DNA from: Bacillota bacterium | Lineage (GTDB): Bacteria > Bacillota > Clostridia > Acetivibrionales > DTU013 | DNA: 64,000 nt | NCBI GenBank assembly: GCA_023435305.1 | Contig: JAEYRV010000059.1 | Coordinates: 1-64,000 of the forward strand | Direction of reading: 5' to 3' | Shown: piece by piece, positions 24,375 to 32,768 of the stretch | Position numbering within the stretch: position 1 is the first letter of the stretch | How the letters are laid out: each line of letters begins with the position of its first letter | Notes under the pieces: generated by a model | The model's input: the letters and a program-made list of their open reading frames with translations, nothing else | What the model was told of the DNA's origin: nothing | The model's database searches: none | Program-made: the position numbers and the translations under genes

Positions 24375-24402
24375 TTGACACTTTACATTTTAAAAATACA
24401 AT
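24375..24402 (+). promoter_or_regulatory. Promoter of the PurF-like gene
   Basis: TTGACA (24375-24380), 16-bp spacer, TACAAT (24397-24402). The start of transcription would be near 24409, giving a 44-base leader. Confidence 0.7.
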
Positions 24403-24452
24403 GGAAGTATGTGCGTTTTATGTAGAAAAAATGATATCGGGATGAGGTAAAT

Positions 24453-25853
24453 ATGGGTGGATTATTTGGAGTTGCATCAAAAAATGACTGTGTAATGGAT
24501 CTGTACTTCGGCACTGACTACCATTCGCACCTTGGAACAAGCAGGGGCGGCATGGCGGTGTATACCGGAAATGGCTTTTCAAGATATATTCATAATATAG
24601 AAAATGTTCAGTTCAGAGCGAAATTTGAAAACGACCTTGCAGATATGGCAGGCAATACGGGGATCGGCTGCATAAGCGATACCGAGGCGCAGCCCCTTAC
24701 AGTCTGTTCACATCATGGACATTATGCACTGACAACTGTCGGACGCATCAATAACATCGATGAGCTTGTAAAAAAAGCTTTCGCCGTCAATTACATACAC
24801 TTTCTCGAAATGAGCAGGGGAGAAATAAACCCCACGGAAATGGTTGCAGCCCTCATCGACCAGGAGGATACTATAAAGGATGGAATACTGAGGGCCCAGG
24901 AAGCGATAGATGGCTCCTGTACCATGCTTGTGCTGAATCATGAGGGCATATATGCGTCCAGAGACCGTCTGGGCCGGACTCCTCTTGTGATCGGTGAAAG
25001 GGATGGGGCTTTTTGCGTATCGTTTGAATCAAGTGCACTGCCGAACCTTGGATACACACTCAAGCGTGAGCTGGGGCCGGGTGAGATCGTCAGAATCACC
25101 CCCGACGGTATAGAAACAATATCTCCGCCAAGACAGGAGATGAAGATATGTGCCTTCCTGTGGGTGTATTATGGGTATCCGGCATCCGCATATGAGGGCA
25201 GAAATGTTGAGATAATGCGGTATAGAAGCGGAGCGGCGCTGGCGCGCAAGGACGATGTGGAGCTCGATGGTGTGGCAGGCGTCCCTGATTCAGGCGTTGC
25301 ACATGCAATCGGATACTCCAATGAGTCTGGGATCCCGTATGTCAGGCCGTTTGTAAAGTACACGCCGACATGGTCAAGAAGCTTCATGCCCCAGGACCAG
25401 AGTATAAGGAATCTGGTGGCAAAAATGAAGCTAATCCCGATACCCGGGCTGGTTGAAAACAAACGGATATTGTTCTGTGACGACTCTATAGTACGCGGCA
25501 CCCAGATGGGCGAGACAGTTGAATTATTATACAATTTCCATGCAAAAGAAGTGCACATAAGACCGGCATGTCCTCCGCTGCTGTTTGGCTGCAAATACCT
25601 CAATTTCTCGCGGTCGCGTTCTGAAATGGACCTTATAACCAGGCGGGTCATAAAGGAGCTTGAGGGTTCGGACTCAGCCAGTATCGATGAATATAGTGAT
25701 TCGAAGACCGAAAAATACAGCTGTATGGTGGAATGCATCAGAAAAAAACTGAAATTCACCAGCCTGAGATTCCAGGAGCTCGAGGATATGATACAGGCCA
25801 TAGACCTCCCGGAATGCAAGGTATGCACCTACTGCTGGAACGGGAAAGAGTAG
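24453..25853 (+). CDS. PurF-like amidophosphoribosyltransferase paralogue lacking the N-terminal Cys
   Basis: 466 residues with the two PurF domains: an N-terminal Ntn glutaminase fold (LGTSRGGMAVY, RDRLGRTPLVIG) and a C-terminal phosphoribosyltransferase with the PRPP loop near residues 340-355 (ILFCDDSIVRGTQMGET). PurF makes phosphoribosylamine from PRPP and glutamine. Here the protein begins MGGLFGVAS, where active enzymes have or are processed to a Cys start (CGxxG), so glutamine hydrolysis should fail; ammonia-dependent or regulatory function is possible. Cys residues near the end (CKVCTYC) could bind Fe-S as in Bacillus PurF. It is not next to other purine genes. Confidence 0.85.
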   Translation: MGGLFGVASKNDCVMDLYFGTDYHSHLGTSRGGMAVYTGNGFSRYIHNIENVQFRAKFENDLADMAGNTGIGCISDTEAQPLTVCSHHGHYALTTVGRINNIDELVKKAFAVNYIHFLEMSRGEINPTEMVAALIDQEDTIKDGILRAQEAIDGSCTMLVLNHEGIYASRDRLGRTPLVIGERDGAFCVSFESSALPNLGYTLKRELGPGEIVRITPDGIETISPPRQEMKICAFLWVYYGYPASAYEGRNVEIMRYRSGAALARKDDVELDGVAGVPDSGVAHAIGYSNESGIPYVRPFVKYTPTWSRSFMPQDQSIRNLVAKMKLIPIPGLVENKRILFCDDSIVRGTQMGETVELLYNFHAKEVHIRPACPPLLFGCKYLNFSRSRSEMDLITRRVIKELEGSDSASIDEYSDSKTEKYSCMVECIRKKLKFTSLRFQELEDMIQAIDLPECKVCTYCWNGKE

Positions 25854-25867
25854 GGGATCCTGAAGCG

Positions 25868-25903
25868 GCACTTTGTCAACTAAGACAGGTGCTGTTTTTT
25901 TTT
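25868..25903 (+). terminator. Terminator of the PurF-like gene
   Basis: Interrupted stem (GCAC and TGTC arms with GACA and GTGC) followed by T9. Confidence 0.75.
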
Positions 25904-25915
25904 GAAAAAATAATG

Positions 25916-25956
25916 TTGACAATCCTGCTATAGTGTATTAATATAATAGTACACTA
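25916..25956 (+). promoter_or_regulatory. Promoter and operator of the GntR-ABC operon
   Basis: TTGACA (25916-25921) with TAATAT 17 bp later (25939-25944). A palindrome TAGTGTA-N12-TACACTA (25931-25937 and 25950-25956) covers the -10 region, matching the GTGTA...TACAC form known for YtrA-type GntR operators. Autorepression is likely. Confidence 0.7.
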
Positions 25957-25982
25957 GTGAAATGGTAAGGAGGTAAATCTAT

Positions 25983-26366
25983 GTGATTAAGTTCAATGAG
26001 AGTGCACCTATTTATTTACAGATCGTTGAGAAGATAAAGGCTGACATAGTGGCAGGAAAACTCAAGGGGGGAGATAAGCTCCCATCGGTAAGGGACATAG
26101 CTGAAAGCTTCAAAGTCAATCCCAATACAGTACAGAGAGTTTTCATGGAGCTTGAGCACGAGAAAGTGGCATACTCACAGAGGGGGATCGGCACCTTTGT
26201 TAGTGAAGAGCCGCAGTTAGTGGAAAAATTGAGAGACACACAGGCGCAAAAGTATACCGGCAGGTATGTCGGTGAAATGAAGGAACTCGGAATGAATGAT
26301 GAAGAGATCCTTAAAAATGTAAAAAAGTTTTTGGAGGGTAATTGTAATGACAATATTGAAGGCTGA
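25983..26366 (+). CDS. YtrA-subfamily GntR regulator
   Basis: 127 residues: a winged helix (APIYLQIVEKIKADIVAG, GDKLPSVRDIAESFKVNPNTV, QRGIGTFV) and a short dimerising tail, the YtrA plan. Such regulators repress the ABC genes beside them and are often induced by cell-wall-active compounds. The start is a GTG at 25983; an ATG two bases earlier runs at once into TGA (ATGTGA), a start-stop overlapping the real start. AAGGAGG lies nine bases ahead. The end overlaps the ATPase gene by 20 bases. Confidence 0.92.
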   Translation: MIKFNESAPIYLQIVEKIKADIVAGKLKGGDKLPSVRDIAESFKVNPNTVQRVFMELEHEKVAYSQRGIGTFVSEEPQLVEKLRDTQAQKYTGRYVGEMKELGMNDEEILKNVKKFLEGNCNDNIEG

Positions 26367-27042
26367 GAAGATCAGCAAGAATTATTTTGCTAAAAGCGCC
26401 CTGTCCAATGTGGATATTTCTCTTGAACAGGGTAAAATAATAGGCCTGCTGGGGCCCAACGGAAGCGGCAAGACTACATTCCTGAAGCTGGTCACAGGGA
26501 TGGTCAGGCCCAGCGGAGGCAGTTTGACAATATGCGGCATGGAAATAGGATACAAAACGAAGGAAATAATTTCATTCCTTCCGGATTCTGAATTCCTTTA
26601 TGACTGGATGACCATCAGGGAAGCAGCCAGCACATATGCGGCTTTTTTCAAGGATTTTGACAATGACCGTTTCAATGAACTACTGAAGTTCATGCAGCTT
26701 TCGTCTGATATGAGATTCAAGAGGCTGTCAAAGGGAATGAAGGAGAAGCTGGCGCTTGCACTTACCTTGTCAAGGAATGCAAGGCTGATAGTACTCGATG
26801 AGCCGCTGAACGGCGTCGATCCAGTTGCAAGGGAGCAGATACTGGGCGCTATTGTCAGGAGCTTTTCCCAGGACAGCACGATACTTGTTACAAGCCACCT
26901 TATAAATGAAGTTGAAAATATACTGGATGAGGCATATTTCCTGAAGGATGGCAGGATCGTGCTCCACGGGTCAACAGAAGATTTAAGAAGCGAGAGAAAT
27001 AAATCACTTGACGAACTGTACAGGGAGGTGTTTGCATGTTAG
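26347..27042 (+). CDS. ABC transporter ATP-binding protein
   Basis: 231-residue ATPase with Walker A (GLLGPNGSGKTTFLKL), Q-loop region, a signature of LSKGMKEKLALA and Walker B (RLIVLDEPLNGVDPVA), ending in the switch His (TSHLINE). It pairs with the permease that overlaps its end by 7 bases. With the GntR gene this is the ytr/bcrA-like arrangement of exporters implicated in resistance to cell-envelope antibiotics; the substrate is unknown. Confidence 0.92.
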   Translation: MTILKAEKISKNYFAKSALSNVDISLEQGKIIGLLGPNGSGKTTFLKLVTGMVRPSGGSLTICGMEIGYKTKEIISFLPDSEFLYDWMTIREAASTYAAFFKDFDNDRFNELLKFMQLSSDMRFKRLSKGMKEKLALALTLSRNARLIVLDEPLNGVDPVAREQILGAIVRSFSQDSTILVTSHLINEVENILDEAYFLKDGRIVLHGSTEDLRSERNKSLDELYREVFAC

Positions 27043-27833
27043 GCAAGTTAATAGTCCATGAGCTCAGGAAAAAATGGAAGTCTTCAAAGTTTATACTTTT
27101 AGGCTACGGAGCGGTACAGATACTGTTGCTGCTGATCATCAGGGTATTTTTGTGGAATGAAGGTTACATCGATGGTTTTGTAATAGATAGTGAAACTACA
27201 GCAAATTTTGATTTATCATTCGGATTGCTCACATTCGTGTTTTTCATATTGTCATTCATGATCGGAGCATATCCCTTCCTTGAAAGTATGTACCGGTTTG
27301 ACAGGGATCTTTCCGGAAAGCAGGCCTATCTGGAGCTGATGATACCGGCTGCTGCGTGGCAGAAGGTTTTATCCAAGCTGATAGCGACCCTGGCAGGTTT
27401 GGTAGTATGTGGGGTACTGTCGCTGTTTTCAATGTTTTTGTTCGTGATGGTAAACAGCAATTTCCAATATCTTACTGAGATCATCCAGGGTGTGATCCAG
27501 GTAATCAGCAGTGACCCAATTAGCCTTATTGTTGGTATTTTGATGATACTGTTCGGCTTTGCGTGTCTCTACATTATGATATTCATGTGTATCGCTGTAG
27601 CAAAGGCTTTTACTCACAAAAACACCATTGCAGTACCTATCGGAATACTCACATTCATTCTTCTGACAGCTATAGTGAGTATGCTGGAGGGACAGGCTGC
27701 CAGATTCCCGATATACACCTTCAGATTTTTGGATATCAGCTTTGCATTGAGTACAATGGTCACGAGTATTGTGCTATTTGGTCTGCTGCTTTTAGGAACG
27801 GGCTGGCTCATGGAAAAAAAGATAGAGCATTGA
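27036..27833 (+). CDS. ABC-2 type membrane permease
   Basis: 265 residues with six hydrophobic segments (around 22-42, 65-85, 112-138, 160-190, 198-216 and 235-258). A soluble loop with SMYRFDRDLSGKQAYLELMIPAAAWQKVLSKL lies after the second, the usual ABC-2 feature. It should form the membrane part of the exporter with the preceding ATPase. The transcript ends at the strong shared terminator at 27846. Confidence 0.88.
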   Translation: MLGKLIVHELRKKWKSSKFILLGYGAVQILLLLIIRVFLWNEGYIDGFVIDSETTANFDLSFGLLTFVFFILSFMIGAYPFLESMYRFDRDLSGKQAYLELMIPAAAWQKVLSKLIATLAGLVVCGVLSLFSMFLFVMVNSNFQYLTEIIQGVIQVISSDPISLIVGILMILFGFACLYIMIFMCIAVAKAFTHKNTIAVPIGILTFILLTAIVSMLEGQAARFPIYTFRFLDISFALSTMVTSIVLFGLLLLGTGWLMEKKIEH

Positions 27834-27845
27834 TCCGGATGTATA

Positions 27846-27887
27846 AAAAAGGAGCGTCTGCGATAATTTCAGCAGGCGCTCCTTTTT
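27846..27887. terminator. Bidirectional terminator
   Basis: 16-pair stem (27846-27861 with 27872-27887) with A-run before and T-run after, placed between converging genes; it serves both. Confidence 0.9.
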
Positions 27888-27899
27888 ATTGATACTGAA

Positions 27900-28778
27900 T
27901 CACTCTATATCGGGTTCCAGATCACCGGGGTGAGCTTCGAGTCTCTCGGGATTCTGGATCAGGTTTTTGTAAAGCTTGAAGGCAGATGCATAATAATGTC
28001 CATCCACGATCCTCTCATCTGTGACAGCCTTCATTGTGATGAATCTCTTTTCCACTATTTCATTATTGGAATCGATGACCTTCTCCTTTGTTTTTATACC
28101 AAAGGCTATAAAAAATGAAGTGGTGCCGAAATCATACAGATGATGGTATATGGGCTGTATACCGATGGAGCCCAGGTCCGTTATGAAGAAACTGGTGTGG
28201 AACGGGCTGGCGCTGTGTATTGCTTTGGGCATGATACCAAAATAGTCCAGGAACCTTATGAAAAATACAAGCAGCTTGACTAAAAGACCGGGACAAAGCA
28301 TAAACAGGTTGGCGAGCTTATCTGTGTTATTCGCTGTGTCAGGCACTTTGTTCTCTTCTATCTGTTTGTTTATCTTCTCTGCTATCTCGGAAAGTGTATC
28401 TGTGGGTTCGAATTTGAATTTGACGGTGGTTTCGGGACTATCGACCTTCATTTCTTTCTTAATTGCCAGAGATACCAGTATTTCATTGCGGGCATATATG
28501 TTCTGGCCGGCAATGAATCTGTTCAGTGCAGGTCTGAGAGCTATGGTCCTTACCATTGCGGCTATCATTACATGCAGCATGGATATTTTGACGCCGGAGG
28601 TCTTCCTTCTTTTTCGCAGATATGCTTCTGCATGACCTATCTCTATTTTTTCTTCAAAAAAATTCTGTGAATCCGACCTGTACCTCATTATAAAGGGAAC
28701 GATCCTGTAAAAAGCATCCAAGGATCTTATACGCCTGCCGTCATACCTGTCACCAAAGCGTCTCTTGTATTCTGCCAT
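27900..28778 (-). CDS. 2-oxoacid dehydrogenase E2-like (CAT-fold) acyltransferase without lipoyl domain
   Basis: 292 residues of the chloramphenicol acetyltransferase/E2 core fold: RRIRSLDAFYRIVPFIMRYR at the start, FFITDLGSIGIQPIYHHLYDFGTTSFFIAFG in the middle and DERIVDGHYYASAFKLYK near the end. The last corresponds to the catalytic DHRxxDG of E2 enzymes, but the His is Glu. No lipoyl or E1-binding domain is present and no E1 or E3 gene is nearby. It starts at ATG 28778, after AGGGGG. An acyl-CoA-binding or transferase role is possible; substrate unknown. Confidence 0.75.
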   Translation of the reverse strand: MAEYKRRFGDRYDGRRIRSLDAFYRIVPFIMRYRSDSQNFFEEKIEIGHAEAYLRKRRKTSGVKISMLHVMIAAMVRTIALRPALNRFIAGQNIYARNEILVSLAIKKEMKVDSPETTVKFKFEPTDTLSEIAEKINKQIEENKVPDTANNTDKLANLFMLCPGLLVKLLVFFIRFLDYFGIMPKAIHSASPFHTSFFITDLGSIGIQPIYHHLYDFGTTSFFIAFGIKTKEKVIDSNNEIVEKRFITMKAVTDERIVDGHYYASAFKLYKNLIQNPERLEAHPGDLEPDIE

Positions 28779-29038
28779 CAGATAAATCCCCCTGTAAAAA
28801 AACTGTCGATTTATGCTGCTCATTTACCAGTCTTAGTTTAACATCAGCAGTAGAATCTTGCAATGTATTATATATGCATTATGATCCATTTATAGAAATG
28901 GTGCTGATGATCCATTGCCTCGTCATAACGAGTAGATTAAGGAATACAAGCGTTTGAGTGGTTTGTTCCACTGAGCGCGATAAATTTCGTATGTTAACTG
29001 CAGACAGTGGTACTACCAGTTGACGAAAGGGATCGTAT
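28779..29038. other. Non-coding stretch
   Basis: A/T-rich intergenic DNA between divergent genes. No reading frame, tRNA-like fold or clear hairpin was seen. It must hold the minus-strand promoter of the E2-like gene; I could not place it firmly. Confidence 0.5.
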
Positions 29039-29099
29039 TTGTTATTATTAACTTAACTTGTTATAACATTATACCATGCTGTATTTCTTCTTGGCATGG
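29039..29099 (+). promoter_or_regulatory. Promoter of the deoC-kinase operon and leader hairpin
   Basis: TTGTTA (29039-29044), 17-bp spacer and TATAAC (29062-29067) with an extended TG. The -10 lies in a perfect TGTTATAACA palindrome (29059-29068). Downstream, CCATGC and GCATGG (about 29083-29099) can pair in the leader. Confidence 0.55.
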
Positions 29100-29144
29100 G
29101 ACGAATCTGCTTTATAATTGATTACCTTGAAGGGTGGTAAAAAC

Positions 29145-29840
29145 ATGATACTGACGGTGAAGGAAATCGCACAGATGTATGATTTGAGCTGTGTACGGAC
29201 TGACAGTGATGAAAATGACATCAGGGCTCTTGCAGAAAGTGCGAGGATATATGACTGCGGGCATGTATCGGTGATGCAGTGCTTTATTCCCTATGTAAAA
29301 GAGCTGCTGGGGGACAGGAAGGATATTAAGGTTGTCGGAAATGTAAGCTTCCCATCAGGGTCCGACACTACTGGCGTGAAGGTGTACCAGGCTGGCGAGA
29401 TGCTGGCGGCTGGCTGTGATGAGATAGATATGGTGCTGAATGTCGGAAAACTCCGTTCGGGAAGATATGAAGAGGCGGAGGAAGATGTCAAAGCTGTCGT
29501 TAAGGCAGTGAAGGGATTGCCGCTAAAGGTCATTATCGAGGTTTCCTGCCTGAATGAAAGGGAAGTGGAGAAGGCTTGCGAGATATGTATAAATGCCGGA
29601 GCTGCCTTTGTCAAGACGGGTACCGGATGGATGCCAAAAGGCACAACTATAGAGGATGTCAGACTGATCAAATCCATCATAGGGGACAGGATCAGCATAA
29701 AGGCCTCTGGCGGCATCAGATCGCTGGAGACATTGGTTGAGATGTACAAGCTTGGTGTCACCAGATTCGGAGTCAATCTGCGAAGCGGCAGAGCGATTCT
29801 GGAGGAATGCATTGCATTGGGCGGTCAGGTAATAATATAG
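29145..29840 (+). CDS. deoC: DeoC-family deoxyribose-phosphate aldolase
   Basis: Class I aldolase that splits 2-deoxyribose-5-phosphate or a related sugar phosphate through a Schiff-base lysine. Visible are VGNVSFPSG, DEIDMVLNVGKLRSG, VKTGTGWMPKGTT (Schiff-base Lys in AFVKTGTG) and IKASGGIRS. It has 231 residues, the normal size. The ATG at 29145 follows AAGGGTGG. It lies 20 bases ahead of an FGGY kinase, which suggests the pair phosphorylates and splits one sugar; no thymidine phosphorylase or deoxyribomutase is nearby, so the true substrate may not be deoxyribose. Confidence 0.9.
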   Translation: MILTVKEIAQMYDLSCVRTDSDENDIRALAESARIYDCGHVSVMQCFIPYVKELLGDRKDIKVVGNVSFPSGSDTTGVKVYQAGEMLAAGCDEIDMVLNVGKLRSGRYEEAEEDVKAVVKAVKGLPLKVIIEVSCLNEREVEKACEICINAGAAFVKTGTGWMPKGTTIEDVRLIKSIIGDRISIKASGGIRSLETLVEMYKLGVTRFGVNLRSGRAILEECIALGGQVII

Positions 29841-29860
29841 TGAGTCAAAGAGGTGGTACA

Positions 29861-31396
29861 ATGGGCAACAGGATGATTTCATATGATCTTGGCACAGGCG
29901 GCAACAAAGCCTCTCTGTATGATCTGGAGGGCAACTGCCTGGCCTCGGTCTTTGTTCCATACGATACATTATACCCGCAGGCCGGCTGGCATGAACAGAG
30001 GCCTGAGGACTGGTGGAGCGCTGTAGTCGAGAGCACGAGAAGGCTCCTGGAGAAGACGGGCGAGGATGGCAGGAATATCGAATGTCTGGCCATATCCGGC
30101 CATAGTCTGGGAGCAGTGCCTGTGGACAAAAATGGAGCGCTGCTGAGGGATACGACCCCTATCTGGTCTGATACCAGAGCACAGAGGGAAACAGAGGAGT
30201 TTTTTGCCAGGGCGGATGCCGACAAATGGTATTTGAAGACGGGTAATGGTTTTCCTGCGGCCTGCTATACCATTTTCAAGATAATGTGGTACAAAAACAA
30301 TGAATACCGGATGTATGAGGATGCGTACAAGATAATCGGAACCAAGGATTATATCAATCTCAGACTGACAGGAGTCATAAAAACCGATTTTTCATATGCA
30401 TCGGGAACAGGTGTCTATGATCTGAGAAGGAATGCCTATGATGAAGGTTTTATAGATGCCAGCGGCATCTCACCGGAAAAACTGCCGGATATCGTACCGT
30501 CGATAACCATACTGGGGACAATAACACCGGATGCGGCAGCAGAAACCGGGCTGGGACCGGATGTCAGGGTGGTTTGCGGAGGCGTGGACAATTCATGTAT
30601 GGCCCTGGGCGCGAAAAATATCGAGGAGGGCAGAGTGTATACATCACTGGGCTCTTCCGCATGGATCGCGGTTTCATCGTCGGAGCCGGTACTCGATATC
30701 AAGGCGAAGCCTTATGTTTTCACCCATGTGATCCCGGGCATGTACACGTCTGCAGTGAGTATATTTTCGGCGGGCACATCCTTTACATGGCTGAGGGACA
30801 ATCTTTATCCGGACCTGAAGGAAATTGAAGCCCGTGGCGGAGAAAACGCATACAGGATGATGGATATGCTTGCAGAACGTTCGCCGGCGGGGGCAAACAG
30901 GCTTTTATTCAACCCGAGCCTGGCCGGAGGGACTTCGCAGGATGCCAGCGTCAATCTGAGGGGAGCTTATATCGGACTGGATCTGAAGCATGGCAGGGAG
31001 GATCTGGTCCGGGCATGTATGGAAGGGATCGCAATGAATCTGAGGCTCAGGCTGGATGTGCTGAAAATGCACTGCAGTCTTCAGAATGAGATGCTGCTTG
31101 TGGGCGGGGGAAGCAAGAGCCCGCTGTACAGAAGGATATTTGCCGATGTCTATAATATGGACATCGTGAAGACCAATATCGATCAGGATGCAGCAGCTCT
31201 TGGCGCAGTTGCTGTTGCCGCAGTGGGTTGTGGTATATGGAAGGATTTCAGCAGGATAGACGATATACACAAAACAGCCGAGGTGCTGAAGCCCGATGCC
31301 GAGAACAACAGGACCTATGAAAAACTGCTGAAGGTTTTTGATTATGCAGCCGTCAGCCTTTCAGAAATATCAGATAAGCTGTATAAGCTCGATTAG
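29861..31396 (+). CDS. FGGY-family carbohydrate kinase (XylB-like)
   Basis: 511-residue sugar kinase with the two-domain actin-like fold: SYDLGTGGNKASLYD (phosphate loop), HEQRPEDWW, VVCGGVDNSCMALGA and the C-terminal LLVGGGSKSPLYRRIFADV. Xylulokinase-like members act on ketoses or polyols. Start at ATG 29861 after AGAGGTGG, 20 bases after deoC. Co-transcribed with deoC and possibly controlled by the GntR gene at 31503. Substrate not readable from sequence. Confidence 0.9.
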   Translation: MGNRMISYDLGTGGNKASLYDLEGNCLASVFVPYDTLYPQAGWHEQRPEDWWSAVVESTRRLLEKTGEDGRNIECLAISGHSLGAVPVDKNGALLRDTTPIWSDTRAQRETEEFFARADADKWYLKTGNGFPAACYTIFKIMWYKNNEYRMYEDAYKIIGTKDYINLRLTGVIKTDFSYASGTGVYDLRRNAYDEGFIDASGISPEKLPDIVPSITILGTITPDAAAETGLGPDVRVVCGGVDNSCMALGAKNIEEGRVYTSLGSSAWIAVSSSEPVLDIKAKPYVFTHVIPGMYTSAVSIFSAGTSFTWLRDNLYPDLKEIEARGGENAYRMMDMLAERSPAGANRLLFNPSLAGGTSQDASVNLRGAYIGLDLKHGREDLVRACMEGIAMNLRLRLDVLKMHCSLQNEMLLVGGGSKSPLYRRIFADVYNMDIVKTNIDQDAAALGAVAVAAVGCGIWKDFSRIDDIHKTAEVLKPDAENNRTYEKLLKVFDYAAVSLSEISDKLYKLD

Positions 31397-31502
31397 GTCA
31401 GAGGGCGGCATAAGTACAGAAGCTTCACAATAGACTGAATATGAATTATGATGTATAATTATAAATTAATTAGTTATCTATTGGTATAAGGGGTGGAACA
31501 AT

Positions 31503-32243
31503 TTGCTGGATAAAACTCATCCGATTCCTTTGTATTATCAGGTCAAGGAAAGCCTGTTGGGGGAAATTCGCACAAAGCAGTTCAAGGTCGGAGATCTGAT
31601 ACCTTCAGAATCCGAACTTCAGGATAAGTTCAAGGTGAGCCGCATAACTATACGCCGGGCTATTCAGGAGCTTGTACAGGAAGGGCATCTGTATACACAG
31701 CAGGGTAAGGGAACCTTCGTCAGCAGGCCTAAGGCAAGCCAGGAGCTGAATCTCATTTCCAGCTGGGCCGAAACCATGGTTGAGCTGGGAATGCATCCGG
31801 AAACAAAAATCATAAAATATTCGGAGGAGCCGGCGCCGGTAAATGTGGCCAAGCAGCTGAACATTCCCATCGGATCCATGGTATACCGCCTGGAAAGACT
31901 CCGTTATGCCGATAATGAGCCAACCTGCATTATGACCAATTATCTGGTCCCTGCGATAGTTCCGGGTCTTATTGATAAGGGCCTGAGGTGCGAATCTCTT
32001 TATGAAGTGCTTGAGAAGAACTACAGCCTGGTGCTAAGCAGAGCGGAGGAAACCGTCGAGGCCAAGGCTGCCAAGATGGCCGAGGCCTCCATGCTCAATG
32101 TGAAACGGGGCTTCCCGCTGCTTTATGCCACAAGGGTCACATATGATATAACCGACCGTCCGGTGGAGGTCGTAATATCGATCTCAAGGGCTGACAGGTA
32201 TTCCTACAAGATAAAACTCACAGGCAGGCACAAAACGAACTGA
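31503..32243 (+). CDS. HutC/UTRA-type GntR regulator
   Basis: 246 residues: a winged helix (HPIPLYYQVKESLLGEI, PSESELQDKFKVSRITIRRA, QQGKGTFV) and a UTRA ligand domain that usually binds a sugar phosphate or other effector. TTG start at 31503 after GGGGTGG. A TATAAT (31454-31459) upstream may be its own -10 box. Probable local regulator of the deoC-kinase operon just upstream. Confidence 0.92.
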   Translation: MLDKTHPIPLYYQVKESLLGEIRTKQFKVGDLIPSESELQDKFKVSRITIRRAIQELVQEGHLYTQQGKGTFVSRPKASQELNLISSWAETMVELGMHPETKIIKYSEEPAPVNVAKQLNIPIGSMVYRLERLRYADNEPTCIMTNYLVPAIVPGLIDKGLRCESLYEVLEKNYSLVLSRAEETVEAKAAKMAEASMLNVKRGFPLLYATRVTYDITDRPVEVVISISRADRYSYKIKLTGRHKTN

Positions 32244-32288
32244 TACATTTGATTGCAGCAATAAATACAGCAATAGACGGAGATACTT

Positions 32289-32687
32289 ATGAAAATAAAG
32301 CGAATAGAGCATTTTGCAATAAACACAAGCAATATCAAAGCTTCCATCGAGTTTTACAGAGATGTGCTTGGTCTCGAGCAAATGGAGACTATAGAAAACG
32401 GTGATAATACAATAACATATTTTTTGCTGCCCGGTGGTGCAAGGCTGGAGCTGTTCGACTATCATGGCACAAACATGGCGCATGAGCGTAGAGACAGCGA
32501 TGTCGGGCTCAAGCATATTGCATTTGAAGTGGAGGATGTGGACGCTCATGAGAGGGAATTGAGGCAAAAGGGAGTCAATATCACACTGGCATCTGCAGAA
32601 CTGGAGCATCTTGGTGCAAAAGTATTGCTTTTTACTGATCCTGACGGCGTGATACTGGAGTTTTGTGAAAAATTAAGCAGCTGCTGA
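32289..32687 (+). CDS. VOC (glyoxalase) superfamily protein
   Basis: 132 residues of the glyoxalase I/dioxygenase fold, with two beta-alpha-beta-beta-beta halves: IEHFAINTSNIKASIEFY and the metal-binding second half, LKHIAFEVEDVDAHE and FTDPDGVILEF. Metal ligands His, Glu, His and Glu are present (IEHF, LELF, LKHI, ILEF). It may detoxify methylglyoxal or lactaldehyde-type products of the sugar island or act as an epimerase or isomerase. GGAG precedes the ATG at 32289. Confidence 0.85.
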   Translation: MKIKRIEHFAINTSNIKASIEFYRDVLGLEQMETIENGDNTITYFLLPGGARLELFDYHGTNMAHERRDSDVGLKHIAFEVEDVDAHERELRQKGVNITLASAELEHLGAKVLLFTDPDGVILEFCEKLSSC

Positions 32688-32725
32688 ATGATTCAGAGCA
32701 GAAGGACATATAAAGTAAAAAAATA

Positions 32726-32758
32726 AAAAGTGCCGATTTTATTAATCGGCACTTTTTT
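32726..32758. terminator. Bidirectional terminator
   Basis: Perfect 13-bp stem (32726-32738 with 32744-32756), loop TTATT, A-run before and T-run after, between converging genes. Confidence 0.92.
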
Positions 32759-32768
32759 GATGTTCTTA

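Noticed and set aside
29059..29068. TGTTATAACA as a shared operator of the sugar operons
   Set aside because: Near copies at 35046, 36656, 38406 and 45288 all fit extended -10 boxes (TGnTATAAT), so the recurrence is better explained as promoter sequence.
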